A stretch of 64,000 nucleotides of DNA from Lutibacter sp. A64 (GCF_022429565.1 NZ_CP092487.1:2870001-2934000); one strand, 5' to 3'. Counted from the stretch's first letter, positions 16,422-26,072 are shown. Program-made: numbers and translations. Notes: generated from the sequence alone by a model not told the origin.

Positions 16422-16943
16422 TTAGCCTTTTTTTAATTCGTTTGCAATTACTTCTACCATAGTATTAAATTCTCTTTCTTCATACAAACGAGAAAGAAAA
16501 ATTATTTTTCCATTTTTATCTAGCACAATATTTCTGGTTACACCTGCATTTGGTAGTGTAAAACTTTCAAACATAGCACCGTCTGCATCAATAGTAAAAG
16601 GATAGGTTACTTGCATTTGAGCAATAAATCGTTTTACTTTTTTTAGATCTTCTTTAAGGTCAACTCCTATTAAAATAAAGTCATCATTTTTAAATTTTTG
16701 CCAAACTTTTTTTTCTAAATGTGGCATTTCTTTTCTGCAAACAGAACACCAAGATGCAGTAAATTGTAATACAACAACTTTTCCTTTTAAACTTTGGTTT
16801 GTATATTTTGTACCGTCTAATAACGTAAAGTCTAACTTTGGAGCTTGTTCTCCAACTTTTACTTTGTAACCTCTTGTGGAATCTTCTTGTGCAAAGTTTA
16901 CTTGAAATACTAAAAATAAAGCTATAAATAATAGGTTTTTCAT
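16422..16943 (-). CDS. TlpA-like periplasmic thiol-disulfide protein
   Basis: A 173-residue thioredoxin-fold protein of the TlpA/ResA group. Residues 1-19 are a signal peptide ([19 protein letters not shown]). The redox motif is CSVC (66-69) in [14 protein letters not shown], followed by [17 protein letters not shown] and a cis-Pro region before [14 protein letters not shown]. Probably reduces disulfides in the periplasm. First gene of a three-gene minus-strand set with VF530 and the radical SAM protein. Confidence 0.9.
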   Translation of the reverse strand: MKNLLFIALFLVFQVNFAQEDSTRGYKVKVGEQAPKLDFTLLDGTKYTNQSLKGKVVVLQFTASWCSVCRKEMPHLEKKVWQKFKNDDFILIGVDLKEDLKKVKRFIAQMQVTYPFTIDADGAMFESFTLPNAGVTRNIVLDKNGKIIFLSRLYEEREFNTMVEVIANELKKG

Positions 16944-17069
16944 TGAATAAAATTAATTTTTTGTAAATATACTTCAATAATAGTAAACCTAATAGGTTTT
17001 AAAAACCAGTTAGGTTTTTAAATTTTAATGAATATATTTATTCTAATTAATGATTTAAACTAATATTTA

Positions 17070-17633
17070 ATGTCAATTGTAGCTAAAAAAAAGGTTTTGC
17101 GAAAAGAAATGCTATTAAAACGTGCAAAAATATCAAAACTAGCAAAGAAAAATTACGATGCTTGGATTTGTGGTTCCATGTGGAACATTATTAAAAAATA
17201 CAATTTTAAAACGGTACATTGTTATTTACCAATGGGAACAGAAATTAACATTAATCAACTGATTGATAAAATGTTACAAGAAAATATTACAGTTGTAACT
17301 CCCAAAACATTACCAAATAGAAAATTAGAAAATTTGATTTTAAATTCTTTAAACGAATTAGAAAAAGGAGTGTTTGGAACCAGTTATCCAGCAAATTCAA
17401 TTGAATTTTTAGGTACATATGACTTGATTATTGTACCTGGCTTATCTTTTAATACAAAAAATTATAGATTAGGTTATGGTGGTGGTTATTACGATAACTT
17501 TATGGCACAACATCCAACTTCAAAGAAAATTGGAATTTGCTACCCCTTTCAATTGATAGATGAAATTCCTGTAGAAGTGCACGATTTACAATTAGATGAT
17601 GTACTGGTAGATAATACTTTTTTAGGCTTATAA
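17070..17633 (+). CDS. 5-formyltetrahydrofolate cyclo-ligase
   Basis: A 187-residue enzyme that converts 5-formyl-THF to 5,10-methenyl-THF using ATP. The signature LGYGGGYYD lies at 134-142, preceded by LIIVPGLSF; basic residues near the N-terminus (KKKVLRKEMLLKR) are typical. Full length. It is on the plus strand and converges with the acetyltransferase at 17635, whose stop lies 2 bp away. Confidence 0.95.
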   Translation: MSIVAKKKVLRKEMLLKRAKISKLAKKNYDAWICGSMWNIIKKYNFKTVHCYLPMGTEININQLIDKMLQENITVVTPKTLPNRKLENLILNSLNELEKGVFGTSYPANSIEFLGTYDLIIVPGLSFNTKNYRLGYGGGYYDNFMAQHPTSKKIGICYPFQLIDEIPVEVHDLQLDDVLVDNTFLGL

Positions 17634-17634
17634 T

Positions 17635-18150
17635 TTAAAATGCAACATACATAATGTGATTAGGATTAGAATGCGTTTTAGAAATTTGAAAATCGTATTT
17701 GCCTACAATTTTAAATCCAGCTTTTTGGTAAAAATTTATAGCCCTTTTATTCTCTACCCATACAGCTAGCCACATTCCTTTTTGTTTATGTTTTTTTGAG
17801 ATTTCTAAATTAAATTGGAATAATTTTAATCCTAATTTTTGTCCATAAAACTCTTTTAAAAGATAAAAACGATCTAATTTACTTACATTTTTAGCTTCTA
17901 TATTTGTATTTGAACAATTTAATTCAAGATTAGTAAATCCGGCAAGTTTATTATTGTAATAAATTAAATGGTAATTGTTTTTACTGTTTTCTAATTGCTT
18001 TACCAATGCCTCTTTTGTATATTTTTCAGATACAAAAGCGTTAATATCTGCTTTAGAAGCACTTATACCGTGCGACTCACAAAACGTTTTTTTACCAATC
18101 TCGGCTATTAATTTGGCATCTTTAACGTTGGCTTTAATTATTTTTATCAT
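17635..18150 (-). CDS. GNAT-family N-acetyltransferase
   Basis: A 171-residue acetyltransferase. The acetyl-CoA loop is LKEFYGQKLGLKLFQFNLEI, and the C-terminal GMWLAVWVENKRAINFYQKA plus GFKIVGKYDF are standard GNAT signatures. Closest in style to the SpeG/PaiA-like group acting on small amines, but the substrate cannot be assigned. Single gene. Confidence 0.88.
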   Translation of the reverse strand: MIKIIKANVKDAKLIAEIGKKTFCESHGISASKADINAFVSEKYTKEALVKQLENSKNNYHLIYYNNKLAGFTNLELNCSNTNIEAKNVSKLDRFYLLKEFYGQKLGLKLFQFNLEISKKHKQKGMWLAVWVENKRAINFYQKAGFKIVGKYDFQISKTHSNPNHIMYVAF

Positions 18151-18194
18151 TTGTTAAAATTAACCTGTTAATTAAAATAACTTAGAGTTAAAAA

Positions 18195-18237
18195 AGAAAA
18201 GCCATAATTCTATCTAAATATAGAATTATGACTTTTT
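18195..18237. terminator. Terminator after the OmpH-like gene
   Basis: CATAATTCTAT (18203-18213) pairs perfectly with ATAGAATTATG (18220-18230). Flanking A and T runs allow function in either direction; on the minus strand it follows the gene ending at 18274. Confidence 0.75.
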
Positions 18238-18273
18238 AAATTATATAAAATTTTGAATATCAGATATTTAATA

Positions 18274-18783
18274 TTATTCTTTAGAAAAATCTTCGTTAAG
18301 CATTTCTAAAATAGCATTTGTTACATCTAAATTATCATCTCCATACATTACAGTTCCATTTCCAGAAGTACCTAGTACTAAATTTAAACCATTTGCTTTT
18401 GAATATACTGCCACAAAACTATCTACTTTTTTTGTAATAGCTTCACTTAAAAGTTGATTTTCTTGTTGTAAAGCTTGACTAGCTTGTTGTTGTCTTCCTT
18501 GTAAAATTTGTTGCTCTTGTTGTAATTGTTGTTCTGTTTGAGCTCTTTTAGTAGCAGACATTTTTTGAGCATTTTGATAATACTCTTGCACTTTTTCTTG
18601 AAAAGGAGCAGAAATACTATCCAATTCTTTTGACATTGCCTCTTGTTTTTCTTTTAAAGTTTCTTCTAAGGCTTTTGTTCCTTCATAATCTTTCATTAAA
18701 TCTTCAACATTAATGTAAGCAATTTTTGTTTGGTTACAAGATGCAAATACAATTACAAAAGCAACTAATAGTAATTTTTTCAT
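18274..18783 (-). CDS. OmpH/Skp-family periplasmic chaperone (lipoprotein)
   Basis: A 169-residue OmpH-family protein. Residues 1-15 and FASC (Cys16) form a lipoprotein signal. KIAYINVEDLMKDYEG opens the Skp fold, then a long Gln/Glu-rich coiled coil (about 40-120) gives the prongs that hold unfolded outer-membrane proteins. The C-terminal NLVLGTSGNGTVMYGDDNLD is typical of Bacteroidota OmpH. Monocistronic, with its own terminator. Confidence 0.9.
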   Translation of the reverse strand: MKKLLLVAFVIVFASCNQTKIAYINVEDLMKDYEGTKALEETLKEKQEAMSKELDSISAPFQEKVQEYYQNAQKMSATKRAQTEQQLQQEQQILQGRQQQASQALQQENQLLSEAITKKVDSFVAVYSKANGLNLVLGTSGNGTVMYGDDNLDVTNAILEMLNEDFSKE

Positions 18784-19023
18784 GTTTTAAAATTTTGTTT
18801 TTAGAATTCCTTATTGTTTAAAATTCTTGCGAATATATAAACAAAATAAATAGTTTATATTATAATTTTAAATTATTAGAATAATTTATAATAAAAATAA
18901 ACACTATAATAAAACCTTATTAAAAATGACTTCATTAGCTTAAATAAGCGCTAATTTTAAAAAAAATTAAACCAAGTAGTCGTTTTTAAAATAAAAAGAG
19001 CTTAAATACGCTTAAAATGGATT

Positions 19024-19884
19024 TTAACTGTTTTTTATGACATAAATTAGCGAAGAATGCTCTTTTGAAGTGCTTGCTTTTAAATTTGATTTAAAACCAA
19101 TGTAAAACGCTTTTATAAAATTAGATTTTGAAGTTTTATACTTTTCGCTCAGTAGTGAAACATAAAACGAATCAAATTTCATTGGAAGAATTTTAACAAC
19201 ATTCATTTTTTGTTTTGAAAAAAGTTGTTGAATTGCAGTTTTTGAAAAATGCCACAAATGACGCGGTACATCAAAAGCAGCCCAATATTGTTTATAATAC
19301 AACGCATCAAAACTTTTAAAATTAGGAACTGCTACAACCAAAACACCATTAGGTTTTAATAAACTTTTTAATTTTAAAATATATGTTTCTAAATTCGGTA
19401 CATGTTCTAACACGTGCCAAAGGGTTATAACATCAAACTTTTCTGAAGTTAATTGTTCAATATCAGAAAAAATTGTTGAAGTACTTTGTTTATTTAATTT
19501 TGATTCTGCTAAATCTCTTGCATTTTTATTTGGCTCTACTCCTACTACATTCCATCCATTATTTTTACAAGTAACTAAAAAATCACCTGTACCACATCCA
19601 ATATCTAATAAATTTTGTTCAGAAGTTTTAAAAGAATTGATCAATTTCAACTTCGTGTTTAAAGCATATTTTTTTACAATTTGATATACTTTATCAAGGA
19701 AAGATTTTTTAGCATCTGTATGCGAAATATAATCTGAACTTTGATAATACAAATCTAACTCTTCAACTTTTGGTTGCGGATACGTTTCTAACATATCTAA
19801 TTTAGCATTGTATATTAAATCAAATTTTTTATTTGAAACAGTATAATCTATACAACTTAAATATGGCTTTTTATTTGAATTCAT
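19024..19884 (-). CDS. SAM-dependent methyltransferase
   Basis: A 286-residue class I methyltransferase. The SAM loop is LLDIGCGTGDFL (92-103), followed by VGVEPNKNARDLA and the DVITLWHVLEHVPN motif; LKPNGVLVVAVPNF is also typical. It has an N-terminal extension with YYQSSDYISHTDA, as in methyltransferases associated with cell-surface polysaccharides. The substrate is unknown. Its start faces a 528-bp gap; no clear promoter was found. Confidence 0.85.
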   Translation of the reverse strand: MNSNKKPYLSCIDYTVSNKKFDLIYNAKLDMLETYPQPKVEELDLYYQSSDYISHTDAKKSFLDKVYQIVKKYALNTKLKLINSFKTSEQNLLDIGCGTGDFLVTCKNNGWNVVGVEPNKNARDLAESKLNKQSTSTIFSDIEQLTSEKFDVITLWHVLEHVPNLETYILKLKSLLKPNGVLVVAVPNFKSFDALYYKQYWAAFDVPRHLWHFSKTAIQQLFSKQKMNVVKILPMKFDSFYVSLLSEKYKTSKSNFIKAFYIGFKSNLKASTSKEHSSLIYVIKNS

Positions 19885-20386
19885 TTAAACAATAATTAAA
19901 AAACAATTTAAAAAATAATTAATTTATAACTTTTAGACGTTTATGTTACTTCGTTCAAAATAAAACTTGGTAACAAATTTTAGCATTTCACATTAGAGAA
20001 CGAAAACATTTAGTACTAATTTACACTTTTACAAAAAACAAAAATTAGATTTAAAACAGCTAAAAATTATAATTAACACAAAAAATATTAATAAAAATTA
20101 ATCGGATTATAACTTATAAATAGCTTCATTTTATATTTTACACATTAAAATTAAATAGTTCAATTAACCGTTTTACATTCTAAAACAACTTAACATTTCC
20201 TAAAAAAACATTTTAATTTAATATGCTTTACATTCAAACACCAACTACAAATTATTAAAACAACCTTCTTTTTTATTCAAAAACCCACTAAAATTACTCT
20301 TAGATTTGGCAATAAAAAATCGTTAAAAAGAACAATTAATATTAAAATATTCCAGCTTTTACACTTTTAGAACTTATAAAAAATAA
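19885..20386. other. 500-bp AT-rich intergenic region with strong strand bias
   Basis: No gene or RNA recognised. The stretch 20161-20280 has only two G on the plus strand against more than twenty C. The right end adjoins the parS-like palindrome downstream of mnmG. No exact -7 element found for the methyltransferase gene. Confidence 0.45.
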
Positions 20387-20408
20387 ATACGTTCCACGTG
20401 GAACGTAT
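20387..20408. promoter_or_regulatory. parS-like palindrome downstream of mnmG
   Basis: A perfect 22-bp palindrome centred on GTTCCACGTGGAAC (20391-20404), which fits the broad parS consensus TGTTnCACGTGnAACA in its inner 14 bases. Known parS sites bind ParB near the replication origin, and mnmG (gidA) is a common neighbour. Confidence 0.75.
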
Positions 20409-20412
20409 AAAA

Positions 20413-22284
20413 TTACCTTCCCATATAAACTAATAAAACAGAAATATCACTAGGTGAAACTCCACTTATTCTACTTGCTTGAGATATAGTAATCGGTTTA
20501 ATTTTAGTTAACTTTTGACGGGCTTCAATAGATAAAGATTTTACTTTAGAATAATCGAAATTTGAAGGAATAACAACATTCTCTAACCTATTTAATTTAT
20601 CAGCCTGATTCTTTTCTTTCTCTATATAACCAGCATATTTTACATGAACTTCAGTCTGTTCTATTATCTCATTATCTATATTATTCTCAGAAATAAAAGT
20701 AGCTACATCTGGTATTTTTTGAATATCCTGAAAGTCTAATTGAGGGCGTGCAGCAATTTTAAACATCTTCATAGATTGTGAAATTGGAGCAGTTTTATTA
20801 GCTTCTAAAATAGGATTTATAACATCAGGTTTAATACTTGTTTCAATTAAAAACTTAACAAACAAATCTGTTTTATGTTGCTTCTCTTTAACTCTTTTCA
20901 TACGCGCTTCAGAAGCTAAACCTAATTCAAAAGCCAAAGGTGTTAAACGTAAATCAGCATTATCTTGTCTTAACAAAGTTCTATATTCAGCTCTAGAAGT
21001 AAACATTCTATAAGGCTCTTCTGTACCTTTGGTAATTAAATCATCAATTAAAACTCCAATATATGCTTCATTTCTCTTTAAAATAAATGGCGCTCTATCT
21101 TGAACATTTAAAGCAGCATTTACACCAGCCATCAATCCTTGCGCTGCAGCTTCTTCATAACCTGTAGTACCATTAATTTGACCAGCAAAATATAAGTTCT
21201 TAATCAACTTGGTTTCTAAAGTATGTTTTAATTGAGTAGGTTGAAAAAAATCATACTCTATAGCATATCCATATCTAAAGAATTTTACATTTTCGAAACC
21301 AGCAACTTTACGCAAAGCTTTATCTTGAACATCTTCAGGTAAAGAAGTTGAAAAACCATTTACATAAACTTCTACAGTATTCCAACCTTCAGGCTCAACA
21401 AAAATTTGATGACGCTCTTTAGTAGCAAAACGATCTATTTTATCTTCTATAGAAGGACAATATCTCGGACCAATACTTTTAATTCTACCATTAAACATTG
21501 GAGAACGATCGAATCCTGTTCTTAGCAAATCATGCACTTCTAAAGAAGTATAACTCATATAACAAGATCGCTGTTTTTCTAAAGGTTTTGTAATTGGTAA
21601 ATACGAGAATTTTTCTGGGTTATCGTCACCTGGCTGCTCAATCATTTTAGAATAATCTAAAGACCTTCCATCTACTCTTGGAGGAGTTCCAGTTTTCATT
21701 CTTCCAGCCTCAAAACCTACTTTAACTAAATCTTCTGTTATACCAACCGAAGCACTTTCGCCAGCTCTACCTCCACCAAAAGTTTTATCACCAATATGAA
21801 TTAAACCATTTAAAAAAGTACCCGCAGTTATAATTACAGTTTTTGATTTTATTTCAACACCTAATGAAGTTTTTACACCAATAATTTTATCACCATCAAA
21901 TAACAAACCTTTTACCATATCCTGGAAAAAATCTAACTTTTCAGTTTGTTCTAACATATTTCTCCAAGTTTCAGCAAAACGCATTCTATCACTTTGTGCT
22001 CTTGGACTCCACATAGCAGGACCTTTTGATTTATTCAACATTTTAAATTGAATAGCAGTTTTATCTGTAACAATTGCACTATACCCTCCCAAAGCATCAA
22101 TCTCTCTAACAATTTGTCCTTTTGCAATTCCACCCATAGCAGGATTACAGCTCATTTGCGCAATGTTTTGCAAACTCATTGTAATAAGCAATGTTTGTGC
22201 CCCCATGTTTGCGGCCGCAGCTGCAGCTTCACCACCGGCATGTCCTCCCCCAACAACTATAACATCATACTCTGTATTAAACAT
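20413..22284 (-). CDS. mnmG: tRNA uridine-5-carboxymethylaminomethyl modification enzyme MnmG
   Basis: A 623-residue FAD enzyme which, with MnmE, forms cmnm5U34 in tRNA. The FAD loop is GGGHAGGEAA (12-21); further signatures are CNPAMGGIAKG, TPPRVDGRS, YCPSIEDKI, and GQINGTTGYEEAAAQG. Full length. The ATG at 22284 is chosen over a GTG at 22305, because that GTG lies inside the upstream parS-like palindrome. It sits between two parS-like sites and 35 bp from ybeY, with which it may be transcribed. No mnmE is in the window. Confidence 0.96.
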   Translation of the reverse strand: MFNTEYDVIVVGGGHAGGEAAAAAANMGAQTLLITMSLQNIAQMSCNPAMGGIAKGQIVREIDALGGYSAIVTDKTAIQFKMLNKSKGPAMWSPRAQSDRMRFAETWRNMLEQTEKLDFFQDMVKGLLFDGDKIIGVKTSLGVEIKSKTVIITAGTFLNGLIHIGDKTFGGGRAGESASVGITEDLVKVGFEAGRMKTGTPPRVDGRSLDYSKMIEQPGDDNPEKFSYLPITKPLEKQRSCYMSYTSLEVHDLLRTGFDRSPMFNGRIKSIGPRYCPSIEDKIDRFATKERHQIFVEPEGWNTVEVYVNGFSTSLPEDVQDKALRKVAGFENVKFFRYGYAIEYDFFQPTQLKHTLETKLIKNLYFAGQINGTTGYEEAAAQGLMAGVNAALNVQDRAPFILKRNEAYIGVLIDDLITKGTEEPYRMFTSRAEYRTLLRQDNADLRLTPLAFELGLASEARMKRVKEKQHKTDLFVKFLIETSIKPDVINPILEANKTAPISQSMKMFKIAARPQLDFQDIQKIPDVATFISENNIDNEIIEQTEVHVKYAGYIEKEKNQADKLNRLENVVIPSNFDYSKVKSLSIEARQKLTKIKPITISQASRISGVSPSDISVLLVYMGR

Positions 22285-22298
22285 AAATTTTATATTGT

Positions 22299-22312
22299 GT
22301 TCCACGTGGAAC
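22299..22312. promoter_or_regulatory. parS-like palindrome upstream of mnmG
   Basis: A perfect GTTCCACGTGGAAC, preceded by T. It fits parS at 15 of 16 consensus positions and lies in the 35-bp ybeY-mnmG gap. Together with 20387-20408 it flanks mnmG at 1.9-kb spacing. Confidence 0.75.
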
Positions 22313-22318
22313 GTTATT

Positions 22319-22732
22319 TTAAGATTGTAATTTACTTAAACACTTATCTTCTTCACTGCGCATTTGCAAACTAGCGGCTTCAGTTTTGTCTTTAAAGCCT
22401 AAATAATGTAAAATACCGTGAATTATAACTCTATTAAGTTCATTTTCAAATGATTGATCTAAATTTACAGCATTATCTTGCACTCTTTCAACCGAAATAA
22501 AAATATCACCACTAATTAATTTACCTAAAGTGTAATCGAAACTAATAATATCGGTTAAAGTATCATGATCTAAAAATTCAACATTTAATTTATGAAGATA
22601 TTCATCGTCACAAAAAATATAATTTAGTTCACCTTCTGTAAAACCGTAACTTTTAATACAAGCTGAAATCCAATTTTGAATTTTAGTTTCATCTTCTAAT
22701 TTAAAATTTGTTTCGTAATTAAATTGAATCAT
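22319..22732 (-). CDS. ybeY: Endoribonuclease YbeY (rRNA maturation)
   Basis: A 137-residue metallo-endoribonuclease for 16S rRNA 3'-end maturation and ribosome quality control. The zinc motif reads HGILHYLGF with His105 and His109. The third canonical His position is Asp115 (KDKT), a variant I know from other Bacteroidota YbeY proteins. DIISFDY and GDIFIS are typical. Overlaps the upstream DUF4175 gene by 14 bp and is followed closely by a parS-like site and mnmG. Confidence 0.92.
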   Translation of the reverse strand: MIQFNYETNFKLEDETKIQNWISACIKSYGFTEGELNYIFCDDEYLHKLNVEFLDHDTLTDIISFDYTLGKLISGDIFISVERVQDNAVNLDQSFENELNRVIIHGILHYLGFKDKTEAASLQMRSEEDKCLSKLQS

Positions 22733-25700
22733 TTTTTTGAAGTGTTTTAAAATACTCTTGTACTTTAATTTTATAAATTTTGCGCAAAGGTAATGATTGT
22801 CTATTTAATATTTCGTTATAATTAAAATACTGATTTTGTAATTTTAATTTATCAATATTTCTTTTTTGAAAGGATTGCAAATTAGTTTCAGATTTACGTT
22901 GTTCATCTTCACCTTGCTCCTTCCTAGCCGTCTCTAATTTTAATAATTGATGCGTAAGATTTTTCATTTTTTCTAGAACAGAGTTAGTAAAACCTTTTTC
23001 TAAAAGTTCTTGTTCTAGAACTTCCATTTCTTTAACAACAGCATCAGAACCTTGTCCAGGTTTTTCACCTTCAGAACCCATCATTTCTTTAAGCATCTCT
23101 TTTAATTTTGCCTGCTCTTTATAAATTTCATAAAGTTCTTCATTCATTTGCTCACTATTTCCATCCTCATTATTTCCTTCACCTTCTCCATTTTTTTTAT
23201 TACCGTCTTCTCCTTCATTTTTATCTCCAGGCTTATCCCCTTTTTTCATTCCTTCTTCTAATTTTTCAGAAAGTTCACCTTGTTTTTTTATAATGTCTGG
23301 CAAACTGAATCCTTGAGAACTACCTTTTCCTTTGCCCATACTTGCAGAAGCATTCATTAAATTTTCTAATAAATCGCTTAATTTATTAGCTAGATTATTA
23401 ACAGAAGTTATGGTGAATTGTTGGTTAGAAATTCCTTCTCTAAATCTATTATCAGAAAAATTTACAAGTGATTGATCAATATTATACTGTGCATCACTAA
23501 CATCTTTTTGTATATCTGCACCCATTTTAACCATACGCAAAGAAAGCATATAAATACTATCATCAATATGGTCAAAATATTCTTTTAATACATATTGTTC
23601 TTTTAGGTTATTTGCATAAGTAGGATGACTTGCATCTGTATTATAAAATTCAGAAAGTAAATCTTCTTGCTGAAATGAAAACTCAATTAAATTCTCAACT
23701 ATTTTTCGTAAATCTTCTATATTCTCGTCAATGGATTCTCCTTCCATAGCTTCCATAGATTGTTCCATAGATTTACTTAACTGCTTCATTTTTTTAGCAG
23801 CTGATTTCTGACTTTTCTTAGCTTTAGATTTTGAATTTAGGGATTCTGAATTTTCTTCAGAATTTTCTTCTTCTTTTAATTCATCAAAAGCCTGTTGTAA
23901 TTTATTATTAATATCTTCCAAAATATCTGGATCATTTGGAAGTTTCATAGGTCTTTTTAAATTTTGATTTTCTTTATGTAGTAGATCAATATCTTTTTTT
24001 ACTTGAGTAAATTCTTTATTAATTTCTTCCTGTTTTTCAGAAGTATTTTCTTCGTAGTTTTTTTTAGAAAGCTCCTCTTCTTTATCAGCTAAATTTTGCA
24101 ATTTTTCAGAAATCTGATTTGCTTTTTGTTCAACATAAAAACGTTTTGTTAATTCTAAAATACGTTCTAAACTTTGTTGGTTTTGTTTATTCTTTTTTGC
24201 AATTTCTTCTAATTTATCAACTAGATCTTCTTTTTCAATTTTTTTAGATAATTCTTCAAGTTGTTTTAATATATCTTTTTGTTCAGCTAACTTTTTAGTT
24301 TCTTCTATACGTTTTTTTAATTCTTCTTTCTTTTCACTTAAAGAAGGTTCAGCTGGTTGTTCGTTTAAATTTTGTTCTAATTGCTCAGTTTGTTCTTTAA
24401 ACATTTCTTGATATTGAGCTTGACGTTTAATAAATTGTTCTAATTTTTTAGAATCGTTCCAATTAATATCAGCTTTCTTTTTTAAATCGTCTTTAAACTT
24501 ATCTACTTCAGAATTTGATTCTTTAGATTTTTCAATAGTTTTAGAAATTTTATTTAAATTATCTGCTTGTTCTTTTAACAAAACATCTTTTAATTCTTCA
24601 TCAGTTTTATTATAAAAAGTAAAAGTTCTACTCTTTGTTTTTTTGCTTCCGTTAATTTTATCGTTGTCAAAAACTTCAAAATAAAGTTCATAATTTAAAC
24701 CTTGATCAATAGAAATTCCATCTGGAAAAACATAATAGAAATCAGAAAAAGATGATTTTGAAATCTTAATTTGATGAGTTTTAAGGCTCTCTGGATTGTT
24801 TTTATCATAATATACTAACTGAAGTTTGTTAACAGCGTAATCATCGCTTATTTGCCCTATAAATTGAACTGGTCCTCTACTAATTGAATCTATATCAGAC
24901 TTTACTATAATTTTTGGAAATTCATCAGAAATTACATCTATTTCAAAATTTAAAGATTCATGATTTTTTAATTGAGTGTTTGAAGTGGTAATCTTATAAT
25001 TTGTAGTAGTTGTTAATTTTTTTGAAAAACTAAAAAGGTCTTTAGAAATTTGTTTAAAGTTGTTAATTGAATTTTTATCAAAAATAAATGAAACAGTATC
25101 TGTTTGATGCGTTTCTACCTGCCAAGAAACTTTAGTTCCCTGTGGAACAATGGCATTTCCGGTATTTTCAACTATTTCTTTACTTTTACCAGTATAACTT
25201 GGAAAATCTAATACCATTTTTAAATTGGTAATTACTGGTGTAGCTTTTAAACTAAGGGCATATTCTTTAGAAACAACATTTGCAGCTTCAATATAAAAAT
25301 TAATGGGTTCTTTTACACTTGTGAAATTGTATTGAAATTTACCAAGTCCAATAGATTCTAAAAAATAATTTTGATTGTAAAAATGGATGCTAGCATTTTC
25401 TGGAATGGTATTTCCAACAACTTCTATCTGTAAATTAAAATCTGATCCTTCAATAACATTTAAAGAAGAATTTAAAATTTTAAATTGAAAAGGTGATGGT
25501 GGCTGATAGGCAGTTTTATAGTGTACAACGCGTGTAAAACTATTGTTAAAAATAGAGCTATTTCCAGTAAAATAAACCAAGAACCAAATTACAATAGGCA
25601 ATAAAGCATATTTAATGTATTTTTTATTTTCTGAGAAATTAACAGCCTTATTAAAAGGAACAAGTTTAAACTCGCTAGATTTTTGTTGAATACTAGCTTC

Positions 25701-26072
25701 AATCAAGTCTGAATGGTATTGAATTTCTTTTAACTGCAACATATTCAGTAACTTATCTTTAATTTCTGGAAAATGTTTACCTATTATTTCTGAAGCTTCT
25801 TTAGTTGAAATCCCTTTTTTTATTCCGTAGATTTTAAAAATTGGAATTGCAATATAATTAAAAATTAAGGCGAGTTCAACTATAACAAATACCCAAAATA
25901 AAAGTGTTCTAAACGTTGGTTTTAGCCATAAAAAATGCTCAATAATTAAAGTGAAAATAAAATACAATAATCCTAAAGAAAAAAACAGTAAAATTCCTTT
26001 AATTAGTTCGTTTGTATAATACTTTTTTATAAACTGTTGAAGTTTTTGTACTATGTAATTATAATTGCTCAA
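22719..26072 (-). CDS. DUF4175-family large membrane-anchored protein
   Basis: A 1117-residue protein of a type conserved in Bacteroidota (DUF4175). Two membrane helices lie at about 20-40 and 50-75, and a third near 152-170 (LLPIVIWFLVYF). A beta-rich region follows, then a very long charged coiled coil (about 490-740) rich in Lys, Glu and Gln, then a Gly/Lys/Glu-rich low-complexity segment, and a Gln-rich C-terminus. The topology suggests an envelope-spanning or anchored scaffold. Function unknown. It overlaps ybeY by 14 bp, so the two are translationally linked. Confidence 0.8.
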   Translation of the reverse strand: MSNYNYIVQKLQQFIKKYYTNELIKGILLFFSLGLLYFIFTLIIEHFLWLKPTFRTLLFWVFVIVELALIFNYIAIPIFKIYGIKKGISTKEASEIIGKHFPEIKDKLLNMLQLKEIQYHSDLIEASIQQKSSEFKLVPFNKAVNFSENKKYIKYALLPIVIWFLVYFTGNSSIFNNSFTRVVHYKTAYQPPSPFQFKILNSSLNVIEGSDFNLQIEVVGNTIPENASIHFYNQNYFLESIGLGKFQYNFTSVKEPINFYIEAANVVSKEYALSLKATPVITNLKMVLDFPSYTGKSKEIVENTGNAIVPQGTKVSWQVETHQTDTVSFIFDKNSINNFKQISKDLFSFSKKLTTTTNYKITTSNTQLKNHESLNFEIDVISDEFPKIIVKSDIDSISRGPVQFIGQISDDYAVNKLQLVYYDKNNPESLKTHQIKISKSSFSDFYYVFPDGISIDQGLNYELYFEVFDNDKINGSKKTKSRTFTFYNKTDEELKDVLLKEQADNLNKISKTIEKSKESNSEVDKFKDDLKKKADINWNDSKKLEQFIKRQAQYQEMFKEQTEQLEQNLNEQPAEPSLSEKKEELKKRIEETKKLAEQKDILKQLEELSKKIEKEDLVDKLEEIAKKNKQNQQSLERILELTKRFYVEQKANQISEKLQNLADKEEELSKKNYEENTSEKQEEINKEFTQVKKDIDLLHKENQNLKRPMKLPNDPDILEDINNKLQQAFDELKEEENSEENSESLNSKSKAKKSQKSAAKKMKQLSKSMEQSMEAMEGESIDENIEDLRKIVENLIEFSFQQEDLLSEFYNTDASHPTYANNLKEQYVLKEYFDHIDDSIYMLSLRMVKMGADIQKDVSDAQYNIDQSLVNFSDNRFREGISNQQFTITSVNNLANKLSDLLENLMNASASMGKGKGSSQGFSLPDIIKKQGELSEKLEEGMKKGDKPGDKNEGEDGNKKNGEGEGNNEDGNSEQMNEELYEIYKEQAKLKEMLKEMMGSEGEKPGQGSDAVVKEMEVLEQELLEKGFTNSVLEKMKNLTHQLLKLETARKEQGEDEQRKSETNLQSFQKRNIDKLKLQNQYFNYNEILNRQSLPLRKIYKIKVQEYFKTLQKNDSI

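Noticed and set aside
16690..16977. 95-residue minus-strand frame over the TlpA-like gene
   Set aside because: It overlaps the TlpA-like gene in another frame and has no domain features; its product is a Lys/Arg-rich shadow.
22285..22305. GTG start of mnmG at 22305
   Set aside because: The codon lies inside the parS-like palindrome, and the family N-terminus begins just before the FAD loop, matching the ATG at 22284.
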